From: Sphingopyxis granuli NBRC 100800
Lineage (GTDB): Bacteria > Pseudomonadota > Alphaproteobacteria > Sphingomonadales > Sphingomonadaceae
Direction of reading: 5' to 3'
Length of the DNA stretch: 64,000 bases
NCBI RefSeq assembly: GCF_001591045.1
Contig: NZ_BCUA01000010.1
Coordinates: forward strand, 1 to 64,000
In this document: positions 44,879-53,840 of the stretch, one piece after another
Numbering within the stretch: the first letter of the stretch is position 1
How the letters are laid out: each line of letters opens with the position of its first letter
Position numbers and translations under genes: made by a program
The notes under the pieces: generated by a model
What the model was told of the DNA's origin: nothing
Databases searched by the model: none
What the model saw: the letters and a program-made list of their open reading frames with translations, nothing else

Positions 44879-47248
44879 CTAGAAGCGCGCGTTCAGGCTC
44901 ACCCAGTAGCTGCGCGCCTTGTCCTTGTTGTTGTAGTGATCAACGTAGGTCGGCGAGTAGGCACCGCTCACCGGATCCGGGACACCGAAATCGACATCAT
45001 AGGCGCGGAAGTCCTGATCCAGCAGGTTGTTGACGCGCGCGGCGAAGGTCAGGTGATCGTTGATGCGATATTGCGCACCCAGATTCAGCACCTGATAGCT
45101 CTTGTAGAAAAGATGATTGCCGCTCCCATCAAGACCACGATATCGACGCGAGCGATGCTCGGCTGAAAGCTGCGCCGACAGGCCATCCGCTACCTGCCAG
45201 TCGAGCGTCGCATTGGCCATATGCTTTGCCGTCTGGGTCAGCGGCTGCCCCGCAGAATTGCCGGTCAACTGCTTGCTGTCGGTATAGGTGTAGTTGGCGC
45301 GGATCGAGAGGCCGGGGAAGAACTGGTAGCGCCCCGCCACCTCGGCGCCCTTGATGCGCGCCTTGTCGATGTTGATCGGCACGCTGATCGTGCCGCCGAG
45401 CCCCAGCACGGCCCAATAGTCGCCGAGATTGGCGCAGGGCCGCACGAAATTGGTCACCGCGCAGGGTTGGGCAACTGTCGAAGCGATCTTGTCCTTGAAC
45501 TTGTTGTGGAACAGCGTGACGTTGATGCCGCTGTGCGGTGACGGGTTCCAGTAGAGCGCGATCTCGCTGTTGACGCTGGTCTCGGGCTTCAGATCGGGGT
45601 TGCCGATGAAGGGACTGGTGCCCTGGCTGCCGAAACCGCGAATGCCGTCGTAGAGATCGGTGGTCTTGGGCGTCTTGTAGCCCGTGCTGACCCCGCCCTT
45701 CAGCGTCAGGGTCGGGTTGATCTCGAAGTTGGCATAGAGGCGCGGGCTGAGATGCCCTCCGAACAGATTATGGTCGTCGTAGCGCAGCCCGCCGGTGACC
45801 GTGAACCCGTCGACGATGGTCCAGTTGTCCTCGGCGAACAGCGACCAGATCTTGTGGTCCTGCACGGCGTCGATCCCGCCGACCGATGCTTCGAGGCCGA
45901 AGACCCCGTCGTCGAGCGCCCCGTCGATATATTGGCCGCCGATCACGAAATGATGCCGGCCGGCGAAATTCTCGACCGGGATGTCGACGCGCGCGTCGAG
46001 CGTATATTGCGCACTTTCCAGCGTGCGAAGCGGGCGCGGCAGGAAGGTGGATTCGGCAAGCGCGCGGCGCTGCGCAGTCGTCAGCCCGGCATAGGCGCCG
46101 GTCCCGCTGTACATCTGTTGCAGCAGCAGGCGCTCGGCGACCGAGAAGGGCATGGTGCGGCCCTTGTTGTTCGTCTTCACATAGGCGAGCGAGACGAAGC
46201 TGCGCGCGAAGCCCCAGTCGCCATGATGCGTGACGGCCCAGTTGAGCCGGTCGAAGACCTGTTCTTCGGTATAGCCGACGCGCGGCTGCACGACGCCGCC
46301 GCTCGCGCGCCAGATGCTCTCGATCCCGTCGAGCGTCCCGAGCGGATAGGTGATCGCGCCGGTGCCGGGATTGACGATCGGCGTGTTGTCATAGACCTGC
46401 TTCGAATAATCGATGTCGAAGACGAAGCTGTGGTCGGGCGACGGAGTGAAGCTGATCGAGCCGCCATAGCTGCGGTTGGTGTTCTTCACCGTCTTGCCGC
46501 CGGTACCGAAACCCAGGCCGCGAACGTGCGATACGCCGGCCGGGTCGACCGCCGGCGCAAAATCGGGCTCGGACGGATAGCGCTTGTAGATCGAGCCGCG
46601 CAGCTTCAGGCCGATGACGCCGGGCACCACCGGGCCGCTGAGATTGGCGTCGAACGTCATATCGTCACCGAAGGCCGTATCCTCCTGGATGCTGCGGCCG
46701 ATCGTCGCCGACCCGCTCCAGCGATCGAGAACCTTCTTGGTGATGATGTTGATCACCCCGCCCAGCGCGTCGGCGCCATAGAGCGTCGAGGCGGGGCCGC
46801 GAATGACCTCGATCCGTTCGATGGCGTCGAGCGGCGGAATATGATTGAACTGGTTGCCGCCGAAGCTGTTGGGGTAGATGTCGCCATGATTGTTCTGACG
46901 CCGACCGTCGATCATGATCAGCGTATAGTCGGACCCCATGCCGCGGATGCTGATCGTCCGCTGCCCGGTCTTGTCCGACGTCTCGCCGACGTCGACCCCC
47001 TCGATGTCGCGCACCGCGTCGATCAGCGTGATGTAGGGGCGCTGGCGCAGCTCCGCCTCGGTCACCACGGTGATGCTGGCGGGCGCATCGGTGATCTTCT
47101 GCTCGAAGCCCGCCGCGGTGACGACGATGGCGTCGGACTGATCGTCCGCCTCGACCGCGCCGGCCGGAACGGCGATCAGCGCGGCCAGAACGGACAGGGC
47201 TGCGCCTTCGCCGAGGCGGAGCGTGCGAGCGCGAACAATAGTGGTCAT
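44879..47248 (-). CDS. TonB-dependent siderophore-type receptor (FepA/CirA-like)
   Basis: This is a protein of 789 residues with a signal peptide of about 33 residues. The TonB box-like DAIVVTAAGFEQ, a plug (about 45-160) with EGVDVGETSDKTGQRTISIRGMG, YTLIMIDGRRQN and ERIEVIRGPASTLYGADALGGVINIIT, and a barrel ending WVSLNARF fit colicin I/ferric-siderophore receptors. A Fur-like palindrome lies just upstream and a two-component pair is divergent, as for PfeA and PirA of Pseudomonas. It probably imports a ferric siderophore. The start at 47248 has CGGGGGA seven bases ahead. Cys pair CAVTNFVRPC in an outer loop could be a disulfide. Confidence 0.92.
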   Translation of the reverse strand: MTTIVRARTLRLGEGAALSVLAALIAVPAGAVEADDQSDAIVVTAAGFEQKITDAPASITVVTEAELRQRPYITLIDAVRDIEGVDVGETSDKTGQRTISIRGMGSDYTLIMIDGRRQNNHGDIYPNSFGGNQFNHIPPLDAIERIEVIRGPASTLYGADALGGVINIITKKVLDRWSGSATIGRSIQEDTAFGDDMTFDANLSGPVVPGVIGLKLRGSIYKRYPSEPDFAPAVDPAGVSHVRGLGFGTGGKTVKNTNRSYGGSISFTPSPDHSFVFDIDYSKQVYDNTPIVNPGTGAITYPLGTLDGIESIWRASGGVVQPRVGYTEEQVFDRLNWAVTHHGDWGFARSFVSLAYVKTNNKGRTMPFSVAERLLLQQMYSGTGAYAGLTTAQRRALAESTFLPRPLRTLESAQYTLDARVDIPVENFAGRHHFVIGGQYIDGALDDGVFGLEASVGGIDAVQDHKIWSLFAEDNWTIVDGFTVTGGLRYDDHNLFGGHLSPRLYANFEINPTLTLKGGVSTGYKTPKTTDLYDGIRGFGSQGTSPFIGNPDLKPETSVNSEIALYWNPSPHSGINVTLFHNKFKDKIASTVAQPCAVTNFVRPCANLGDYWAVLGLGGTISVPINIDKARIKGAEVAGRYQFFPGLSIRANYTYTDSKQLTGNSAGQPLTQTAKHMANATLDWQVADGLSAQLSAEHRSRRYRGLDGSGNHLFYKSYQVLNLGAQYRINDHLTFAARVNNLLDQDFRAYDVDFGVPDPVSGAYSPTYVDHYNNKDKARSYWVSLNARF

Positions 47249-47263
47249 TGTATTCCCCCGATA

Positions 47264-47280
47264 TTGCGAATAATTAGCAA
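47264..47280. promoter_or_regulatory. Fur-box-like palindrome
   Basis: TTGCGAATAATTAGCAA pairs at 7 of 8 positions around a central A, and its GAATAATTA core resembles the 7-1-7 Fur operator. It is 16 bases upstream of the receptor start and about 58 bases upstream of the response-regulator start, so it could control both by iron. Confidence 0.6.
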
Positions 47281-47337
47281 GAATGTCGGGGCGCGACCTG
47301 ATGCCAAGCGGGCGTCCGGTCAATCCGGAATGCGCGA

Positions 47338-48117
47338 ATGACAGGCAGGAGCAACACTTTGTTACAATTGGCGCCAGGCGACCGGCCGGTCCGGATACCG
47401 GCTATCGCGCACCACATCGTCATCGTCGACGACGATGCGGGCGTCCGCACACTGCTCGCCCGCATCCTGCGCGAATGCGGCTACGACGTGACCGGCGCCG
47501 CCGACGGCCGCGAACTGGAGGCCGCCATGACCGAGCGTCCGGTCGATCTGGTCCTGCTCGACATCATGCTGCCGGGCGAAAGCGGCCTCGACATCTGCCG
47601 CATGGTGCGGGCGCGCAGCCAGGTCCCGATCATCATGATCAGCGCCCGCGGACAGGAAAGCGACCGCGTCACGGGCCTGGACATGGGCGCCGACGACTAT
47701 ATCGCCAAGCCGTTCGGCCGGGCGGAGGTCCTTGCACGCGTGCGTGCGGTGCTGCGCCGCATCAGCGACCCACACGTGCCGCTCGACATTCCGGCGCCGG
47801 AGCAATTCGACTTCGCCGGCTGGCGCTATCATTCGCGGCGCTGCGAGCTGATTTCGCCGTCGGGCGCGGAGGTCGAGCTGACCGCGGCGGAGCATGAACT
47901 GCTGCTGGCGCTCCTGCGCCATCCGCAGCGGATGATCGGCCGCGAACGGCTGATCGAGATGACGCGCAGCCGGATCGGCACGCCGAACGACCGCAGCATC
48001 GACGTGCTGATCAGCCGCCTGCGCCGCAAGCTGGGGGACGGACGGAAATCGCGGCCGATCATCCGCACGATCCGCGGCGGCGGCTACATGCTCGCGGTCG
48101 ACGTCCGCGCCGACTGA
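47338..48117 (+). CDS. OmpR-family response regulator
   Basis: This is a protein of 259 residues. The receiver domain (about 26-140) has the acidic pair DDD near 31-33, phospho-acceptor Asp75 in LLDIMLPG, and KPFGRAEVLARV with the conserved Lys. The winged-helix DNA-binding domain (about 165-255) ends in RTIRGGGYML. It is followed by the sensor kinase only two bases later, so they form an operon. It is divergent from the siderophore-type receptor, with 89 bases between the starts, and probably controls that receptor. Confidence 0.94.
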   Translation: MTGRSNTLLQLAPGDRPVRIPAIAHHIVIVDDDAGVRTLLARILRECGYDVTGAADGRELEAAMTERPVDLVLLDIMLPGESGLDICRMVRARSQVPIIMISARGQESDRVTGLDMGADDYIAKPFGRAEVLARVRAVLRRISDPHVPLDIPAPEQFDFAGWRYHSRRCELISPSGAEVELTAAEHELLLALLRHPQRMIGRERLIEMTRSRIGTPNDRSIDVLISRLRRKLGDGRKSRPIIRTIRGGGYMLAVDVRAD

Positions 48118-48119
48118 CG

Positions 48120-49454
48120 ATGGCGATGCGGCACCTGCGATCGATGGGGATGGTCGGGCGGATCGCGCTCGTCGTGGCGGCGGCGCTGCTGCTCGAACTG
48201 CTCGGCAACATCGCGCTGCACCGCTGGCAGGAACCCGAACTCGTTTCGGCGGACCAGGTTCGCCGCATCGCCGCGCGGCTGGTCGAGGCGGAGCGCGTCG
48301 CGGTCGCCGCGCCGGTGCCCGACCGGGGGCGTGCGATGCATGCGCTCGCCGGCGACGGCATGACGCTCAACTGGGTGGCGCGGACCGTGATCACCGACAT
48401 CGGCGCGGCGCCGGTCCGGCTCGGCGCGATGCGCGACCGGATGACCCGCAGCGAACCGAGCCTGGCCGCGGGCGAGTTGCGGCTGACGCTGATTCCCTCC
48501 ACCGCGCCGGGGCGGCGCGACCTTCTCGGCGCGCGCCGTCTTGCCGACGGTTCGTTCGTGACGTTCCGCATCAGCCCCTTTCTGGGCGCCCCGCCGCGTC
48601 CGAACATGGTCGTCGCGATGCACCTGCTGCTGACGCTGAGCGTGCTGCTGGTCGCGGTTCTGATGGTTCGCGCGCTCATTCGGCCGCTTCGCGATCTCGC
48701 CGAAGCCGCGGACGCGACCGGGCACGGCCGCACGGGCGCCTTCCGCATCGACGGGCCGCCCGAGGTCCGCCGCGTCGCCGCCGCCTTTTCCGCGATGCAG
48801 GCGCGGCTGATCCGGACGATGGACGATCATACGCAATCGCTGATCGCCGTGTCGCACGACCTGCGCACGCCGATCCAGCGCCTGCATCTGCGCGCATCGC
48901 TGATCGACGACCCCGAGACGCGCGAAGCGATGGCCGTGGACCTTCGCGAGATGGAACATTTCATCGGGTCGACGCTATCCTATTTCCGCAGCGGCGATGA
49001 GGAAGCGCCCCGGCTCGTCGACCTTGCGGCCATCGTGACGACCGCGGTGGACACGGCCGCGGATCTGGGGGCCGACATCCGCTATCAGGGGCCAGACAGG
49101 TTCGAGACGATGGCGAGGCCGGTGGCGATGAAGCGCGCGATCACCAACCTGATCGACAACGCCCGCCGTCATGCGCGGCGGATCGACGTATCGATGCACA
49201 CCGACTCCGAATCCATAGCGATCGACATCGACGACGACGGACCCGGCATTCCCCCCGACCTGCGTGCGGAAGCCATCCTGCCGTTCCGGCGGCTGGAGGT
49301 CGGAGCGGCGCAGCGGCCCGGCGGCGCCGGTCTCGGCCTCGCGGCCGCCGACCGCGCCATGGCCGCGATGGGCGGAAAGCTGATCCTCGCCGACAGTCCG
49401 CTCGGGGGCCTGAAGGCTCGTCTGGCCTTTCCGAATTCCACCGAAGGGGCTTGA
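48120..49454 (+). CDS. Sensor histidine kinase
   Basis: This is a protein of 444 residues. One membrane helix at about 12-32, a small periplasmic domain to about 163, a second helix at about 164-184, a HAMP segment, and a HisKA domain with His246 in VSHDLRTPIQRL are seen. The ATPase domain has LIDNARRHARR (N box), DDDGPGIPPD (G1) and GGAGLGLAAADR (G2). It probably senses a signal from the cell envelope, such as metal or siderophore, and phosphorylates the regulator encoded just upstream. The stop lies 21 bases from the stop of the convergent fdhD gene. Confidence 0.93.
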   Translation: MAMRHLRSMGMVGRIALVVAAALLLELLGNIALHRWQEPELVSADQVRRIAARLVEAERVAVAAPVPDRGRAMHALAGDGMTLNWVARTVITDIGAAPVRLGAMRDRMTRSEPSLAAGELRLTLIPSTAPGRRDLLGARRLADGSFVTFRISPFLGAPPRPNMVVAMHLLLTLSVLLVAVLMVRALIRPLRDLAEAADATGHGRTGAFRIDGPPEVRRVAAAFSAMQARLIRTMDDHTQSLIAVSHDLRTPIQRLHLRASLIDDPETREAMAVDLREMEHFIGSTLSYFRSGDEEAPRLVDLAAIVTTAVDTAADLGADIRYQGPDRFETMARPVAMKRAITNLIDNARRHARRIDVSMHTDSESIAIDIDDDGPGIPPDLRAEAILPFRRLEVGAAQRPGGAGLGLAAADRAMAAMGGKLILADSPLGGLKARLAFPNSTEGA

Positions 49455-49475
49455 GGCTGACGGATTCCGGCATCG

Positions 49476-50306
49476 TCATCCGATATTGCCGTGACGGTCG
49501 CAGACGACGAGCGCCGCGTCCGGCCGCGCGAGCGCAACCAGCGTCAGGCCCGCCTTCGCCGCGCGTTCGACCGCGAGGCTGGTCGGCGCAGAGATGGTGA
49601 CCAGCACCGGGCAGCCGGCGCGAACGGTTTTTTCCACCAGCTCGTAGCTGCAACGCGCGGTGAGCAGGATGAAACCGGTGCCGGGGTCGATGCCTTCGCC
49701 GGCGAGCGCCCCGATCAGCTTGTCGAGCGCATTGTGCCGCCCGACATCCTCGCGGGCGCGCAGGATCGCGCCGTCGGGCGTACAGAATGCCGCGGCGTGC
49801 ACCGCGCCCGTGGCCTGCCCCAGCGGCTGATGATCGTGCAGCGCCGCCAGCGCGCGGGCGATCGCGCCGCGATCGGTCGCGATCCGCGCCTTCACCTCGG
49901 GCAGCGGCCTCAGGACCTGGGCGATATTCTCCATCCCGCAGATGCCGCAACTGCTTTCGGTGACGCGCAGCCGTGCGCGCTCGAATGCCCGGTCGGCATG
50001 TTCGGCGGGCAAGGCGATGCGGGCGACCATGCCCCCTTCGACTGCGTGAACATCGACCGAAAGAATCTGGTCGATCCGCTCGATCATGCCCTCGCTGAGC
50101 GCGAAACCGAGGGCGTAATCCCGCAGATCGGACGGCGTCGCCATCATGACCGCATAGCCGATTCCGCAAATCTCGATCGAGACGGGCATCTCGATCGGAA
50201 TGCTGCGCCGCAGTTCGGAATCGCCCGGATCGGCCAGGCCGATCCGGCGCACCGCAAGTTCGATGGTCCGTAATTCGGGCAAGATCGTCGTACCTCGTTC
50301 ACGCAT
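49476..50306 (-). CDS. fdhD: Formate dehydrogenase accessory sulfurtransferase FdhD
   Basis: This is a protein of 276 residues from the chosen ATG at 50306. The active-site pair Cys120 and Cys123 in SSCGIC matches the CxxC positions in E. coli FdhD (121/124), which supports this start; the frame continues to 50456 but would then overlap the divergent gene. EDVGRHNALDKLIG and TARCSYELVEKTVRAG are family signatures. FdhD passes sulfur from IscS to the molybdenum cofactor of formate dehydrogenase-like enzymes. It is divergent from such an enzyme, so it probably serves that protein. Confidence 0.93.
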   Translation of the reverse strand: MRERGTTILPELRTIELAVRRIGLADPGDSELRRSIPIEMPVSIEICGIGYAVMMATPSDLRDYALGFALSEGMIERIDQILSVDVHAVEGGMVARIALPAEHADRAFERARLRVTESSCGICGMENIAQVLRPLPEVKARIATDRGAIARALAALHDHQPLGQATGAVHAAAFCTPDGAILRAREDVGRHNALDKLIGALAGEGIDPGTGFILLTARCSYELVEKTVRAGCPVLVTISAPTSLAVERAAKAGLTLVALARPDAALVVCDRHGNIG

Positions 50307-50442
50307 CGTCTGGCGGACCGGCCGTGGTTCGGCGCGCGCGGCCGCAGCTTCCCCATTCTCGCACGAGACCGGGATGCGATAGCCGGTGGAAAAGGAGCGC
50401 CCGACGTGCTTAGTTGCCCCGACATATGGGACATGGCTGATC

Positions 50443-52710
50443 ATGGCTGACGACACTCCGCGCTACAAGCCCTACGACCGCCCGGCCGGAGGCTGGGGCG
50501 CGGCCGCGGCGACCGCCAAGGTGCTCCTCGAACAGAGCGTCGTCACCAAGGGGTCGCGCGCGTTGCTCGCCATGAATCAACCGGGCGGCTTCAAATGCCC
50601 GAGCTGCGCCTTTCCCGACGCCGACTGCAAGAAGACGCTGGAATTCTGCGAAAACGGCGCGAAGGCGCTGGCGCATGAGGCCACGAAGTTCCGGGTGACG
50701 CGCGAGTTCTTCGCCGAACACAGCGTCACCGCGCTCATGGAGAAATCCGACTATTGGCTCGAAATGCAGGGACGCCTCACCGAGCCGATGCGGTACGATC
50801 CGGCGAGCGACAGATATGTGCCCTGCCCATGGGACGAGGCCTTCGCGCTGATCGGCGAGCATCTGCGCGCGCTCGACAGCCCGCATGAAGCGGAATTCTA
50901 TACGTCCGGCCGAACGCCCAACGAGGCCGCCTTCCTTTATTCCATCTTCGTGCGCCAGTTCGGCACCAACAATTTTCCCGACTGCTCGAACATGTGCCAC
51001 GAGCCGACGAGCCGGGGCCTGCCGCCGTCCATCGGGGTCGGCAAGGGCACGGTCGTGCTCGAGGATTTCGAGCATGCCGAGGCGATCTTCATCATCGGAC
51101 AGAATACCGGCACCAATTCGCCGCGCATGATGACCAATCTGGTCGAGGCGCGCAAACGCGGCATCCCGATCGTGGCGATCAATCCGATGCCCGAACGCGC
51201 GCTCATCAAGTTCACCGAGCCGCAGGACGTCGTCCAGATGGCCACATTCGGTTCGACGCCGATCGCCAGCGAATTCGTCCACGTCCGGATCGGCGGCGAT
51301 CTGGCGATACTCAAGGGCATGATGAAGGTCATGTTCGAGCGCGAGGCGCAGGGCGAGCCGGTCCTCGACCACGCCTTCATCGCCGAGCATACGTCGGGCC
51401 TGGAGGCGGTGCGCGACGAGGTGATGGCGCTCGACTGGGCCGACATCGTCGCCCATTCCGGCGTCGAGGAAGCCCAGATCCGGCGATGCGCCGAAATCTA
51501 CATCCGCTCGAAGGCGACCATCATCTGCTACGGCATGGGACTGACTCAGCATCAACTGGGTTCGCAGCTCGTCCAGCAGGTCGCGAACATCCTTCTCCTC
51601 AAGGGCAATTTCGGGCGGCCGGGCGCCGGAATCTCCCCCATCCGCGGCCATTCCAACGTCCAGGGCGACCGGACCGTCGGCATCGACGAAAGGCCCTCGC
51701 AGGCCTATCTCGACCGCGTGCGCGATGTCTTCGGGTTCGAACCCCCGCGCGAGCATGGGCACCACACCGTCGAATCGGTGGAGGCGATGCTGAAGGGCAC
51801 CGCGAAGGTCTTCATCGGCATGGGCGGCAATTTTGTCCGCGCCGTGCCCGATACCGATCTGGCCTATTCGGCGATGCGCGGGCTGGCGCTGACCGTCGGC
51901 ATCGCCACCAAGCTCAACCGCGGCCACCTCGTCCATGGCCGCGACGCGCTCATCCTGCCGGTGATCGCACGCTCCGAACGGATCGAGACGGCGGCGGGCG
52001 AGCAGTTCGTCACGATCGAGGATTCGATGTCGAACGTCACGGCGTCGCGCGGCGTGCTGGAGCCCGCGAGCGAACATCTGAAGTCCGAGGTGGAGATCGT
52101 CTGCCGCATCGCGATGGCGACGCTTCCCGACAGCCGGATTCCCTGGGAATCCTATATCCACGACTATGGCCTCATCCGTGACCGGATCGCCGACGTCTAT
52201 CCCGAAATCTACGCCGACTTCCCGGCGCGGATCCGGGACCCGAAGGGATTCCATCTCGACATCCCGCCGCGGCGGCTGGTCTGGCCGACCCCGAACGGCA
52301 AGGCGAATTTCCTGCTGCTGCCGGGTCTGGAAGTCGACGCGCGGGTCGACGACCCCGCGATGCTGAGGCTGGCGACGGTGCGTTCGCACGATCAGTTCAA
52401 CACGACGATCTACAGCTACAGCGACCGCTATCGCGGCGTCTACAACGATCGCATGATCCTGTTCATGAACGCGGACGACCGCATCGCGCGCGGGCTGGAA
52501 AAGGGCGCGACCGTCGCGCTTGAAACGATCAGCACCGACGCGGTCCGGCGGCGGGTCGATGCGCTCACGATCATCGACTATCCGATGCCGCGCGGCGCGG
52601 TCGCAGGCTATTACCCCGAACTCAATCCGCTGCTGCCGCTCGACCATTACGACCGGATGAGCGGCACGCCAGCGGCCAAATCGATTCCGGTCCGCGTGGT
52701 GCCCGCCTGA
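50443..52710 (+). CDS. FdhF/YdeP-type molybdopterin oxidoreductase
   Basis: This is a protein of 755 residues. It lacks the full CxxCxxxC...C set of FdhF but has KCPSCAFPD (Cys52, Cys55), Cys62 and FCENGAKA (Cys69). The molybdenum ligand is probably Cys185 in NMCHEPT, which replaces the selenocysteine of E. coli FdhF. The molybdopterin-binding parts NTGTNSPRMMTNLVEARKRG, INPMPERALIKF, LLKGNFGRPGAGISPIRGHSNVQGDRT and the C-terminal MsoP-like domain are in place. No partner subunits lie nearby. Many such proteins have unknown substrates and need not act on formate. The start at 50443 is weakly supported by GGGAC ten bases ahead. Confidence 0.88.
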   Translation: MADDTPRYKPYDRPAGGWGAAAATAKVLLEQSVVTKGSRALLAMNQPGGFKCPSCAFPDADCKKTLEFCENGAKALAHEATKFRVTREFFAEHSVTALMEKSDYWLEMQGRLTEPMRYDPASDRYVPCPWDEAFALIGEHLRALDSPHEAEFYTSGRTPNEAAFLYSIFVRQFGTNNFPDCSNMCHEPTSRGLPPSIGVGKGTVVLEDFEHAEAIFIIGQNTGTNSPRMMTNLVEARKRGIPIVAINPMPERALIKFTEPQDVVQMATFGSTPIASEFVHVRIGGDLAILKGMMKVMFEREAQGEPVLDHAFIAEHTSGLEAVRDEVMALDWADIVAHSGVEEAQIRRCAEIYIRSKATIICYGMGLTQHQLGSQLVQQVANILLLKGNFGRPGAGISPIRGHSNVQGDRTVGIDERPSQAYLDRVRDVFGFEPPREHGHHTVESVEAMLKGTAKVFIGMGGNFVRAVPDTDLAYSAMRGLALTVGIATKLNRGHLVHGRDALILPVIARSERIETAAGEQFVTIEDSMSNVTASRGVLEPASEHLKSEVEIVCRIAMATLPDSRIPWESYIHDYGLIRDRIADVYPEIYADFPARIRDPKGFHLDIPPRRLVWPTPNGKANFLLLPGLEVDARVDDPAMLRLATVRSHDQFNTTIYSYSDRYRGVYNDRMILFMNADDRIARGLEKGATVALETISTDAVRRRVDALTIIDYPMPRGAVAGYYPELNPLLPLDHYDRMSGTPAAKSIPVRVVPA

Positions 52711-52802
52711 ACCTCCGCACCGGCAGGAGATTCCCATGGCGACCGCGACGCCCGATTCTGCAGCGGGCCCCGCGAGGATTCTAACCTATTTTCATTAAAG
52801 TA

Positions 52803-52816
52803 TTGATATAAATCAT
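52803..52816. promoter_or_regulatory. FNR/FixK-like box
   Basis: TTGATATAAATCAT matches the TTGAT-N4-ATCAA consensus at nine of ten positions. No promoter or start lies close, so it may be a chance match in AT-rich DNA. Confidence 0.3.
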
Positions 52817-53142
52817 AATTACATGAAATTATCGTCAAATAATTTATCAATACCCCCACTCATACCCTCACCACCTATTGGATGGACACGAACGAAAGTG
52901 GATAAAGACAGTCAGCGCGGCGGTTCGCCATAAATTACTGTCTCGCATGATCTTATTATCCCTTTCAATGAAATCCGTGCCTTCCCTTGGCGCCGCCAGC
53001 CCCACGCGAAAAGGGCGAGGATGCGGATAGCACTCTCGAAGAACAGTGGAACTGTGTGGGTTTTATGATCGAAATTTCCAAGAGCGGTCTAATCGCACCC
53101 TCGAAACGCGGCGGAAAATCGCCATGCACCCGTGCGTGAGGG

Positions 53143-53170
53143 GTGTGTGTGTATGTGTGTGTGTGTGTAT
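53143..53170. repeat. TG dinucleotide microsatellite
   Basis: This is 28 bases of GT repeat with two TA interruptions, about 165 bases upstream of the sigma-factor start. Confidence 0.9.
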
Positions 53171-53333
53171 ATCCAGATTGTTGGCTCGATGCGTAGCATC
53201 GCAGCCTCTTGAATGACCTTTCCGCCTGCCGCCCGTCAGCTCGCGTCGATTTTCTGGCCCCCGACAAAAATTCTCCCTAGACCCACAGCCGCGTCATACG
53301 TTTTTCTAATCGGAACAACGAAGGGACGAGAAT

Positions 53334-53840
53334 TTGCCGCCCGACGAGGGACAATCCGGCAATCAACTGGATCAGCGCTGGAGGCCGGCGCTGATGGCCT
53401 TTTTCCTGCGCCGTGTTCAAAGCTACGCTGAAGCGGAGGATTTGACGCAGGAGGTCTTCGCCAGACTGCTGGTCGGAAAAGGAACGACGGATCAACCCGA
53501 TGTCTACGTTTTTCGCACCGCGCAGAATTTGTTGGTAGATCGCGTCCGCAAACTCGTTGTGCGTCAGCGCTATCGCGAAACCGCGCTTACCGAACCGGAG
53601 CGGGAATTCGACGTCCTCGATCCGCACACCATCACCGCCAGCCGCGAGGAGATGGCGGTTTTCCTATCCGCCCTCGCGACTTTGCCGGAGCGTACCCGCA
53701 CCATGTTCATCCTCTATCGGCTCGAACATCTGAGTCAGGACGACATCGCCGCAACCTTCGGCATCTCAACAAGCGCGGTAAAGCAACAGATCGCCAAGGC
53801 GACCGCGCTGTTGACCAAACAGATGCAGGGTGCGCAATGA
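53334..53840 (+). CDS. FecI-type ECF RNA polymerase sigma factor
   Basis: This is a protein of 168 residues. Region 2 is at about 15-80 (LTQEVFARLL, then DVYVFRTAQNLLVDRVRK), and region 4 at about 105-160 (ALATLPERTRTMFILYRLEHLSQDDIAATFGISTSAVKQQIAKA). The start is a TTG at 53334 with AAGGGA seven bases ahead; no suitable ATG exists. Its stop overlaps the FecR gene by four bases (ATGA). It probably directs transcription of the receptor gene downstream in response to the bound substrate, as FecI does for iron citrate. Confidence 0.93.
   Translation: MPPDEGQSGNQLDQRWRPALMAFFLRRVQSYAEAEDLTQEVFARLLVGKGTTDQPDVYVFRTAQNLLVDRVRKLVVRQRYRETALTEPEREFDVLDPHTITASREEMAVFLSALATLPERTRTMFILYRLEHLSQDDIAATFGISTSAVKQQIAKATALLTKQMQGAQ

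Larger units (their letters stand above)
52711..53333. other. AT-rich non-coding gap
   Basis: This gap of 623 bases separates the molybdoenzyme from the sigma-factor gene. Positions of about 52780-52860 are much richer in A+T than the genome. It holds an FNR-like box, an inverted repeat (GTATTGATA at 52800-52808 with TATCAATAC at 52845-52853) and a TG microsatellite. No gene was supported on either strand. Confidence 0.7.

Noticed and set aside
52965-53267. Minus-strand frame of 100 codons with a His-Thr repeat
   Set aside because: The repeat is only the translation of the TG microsatellite, and the rest has no coding features.
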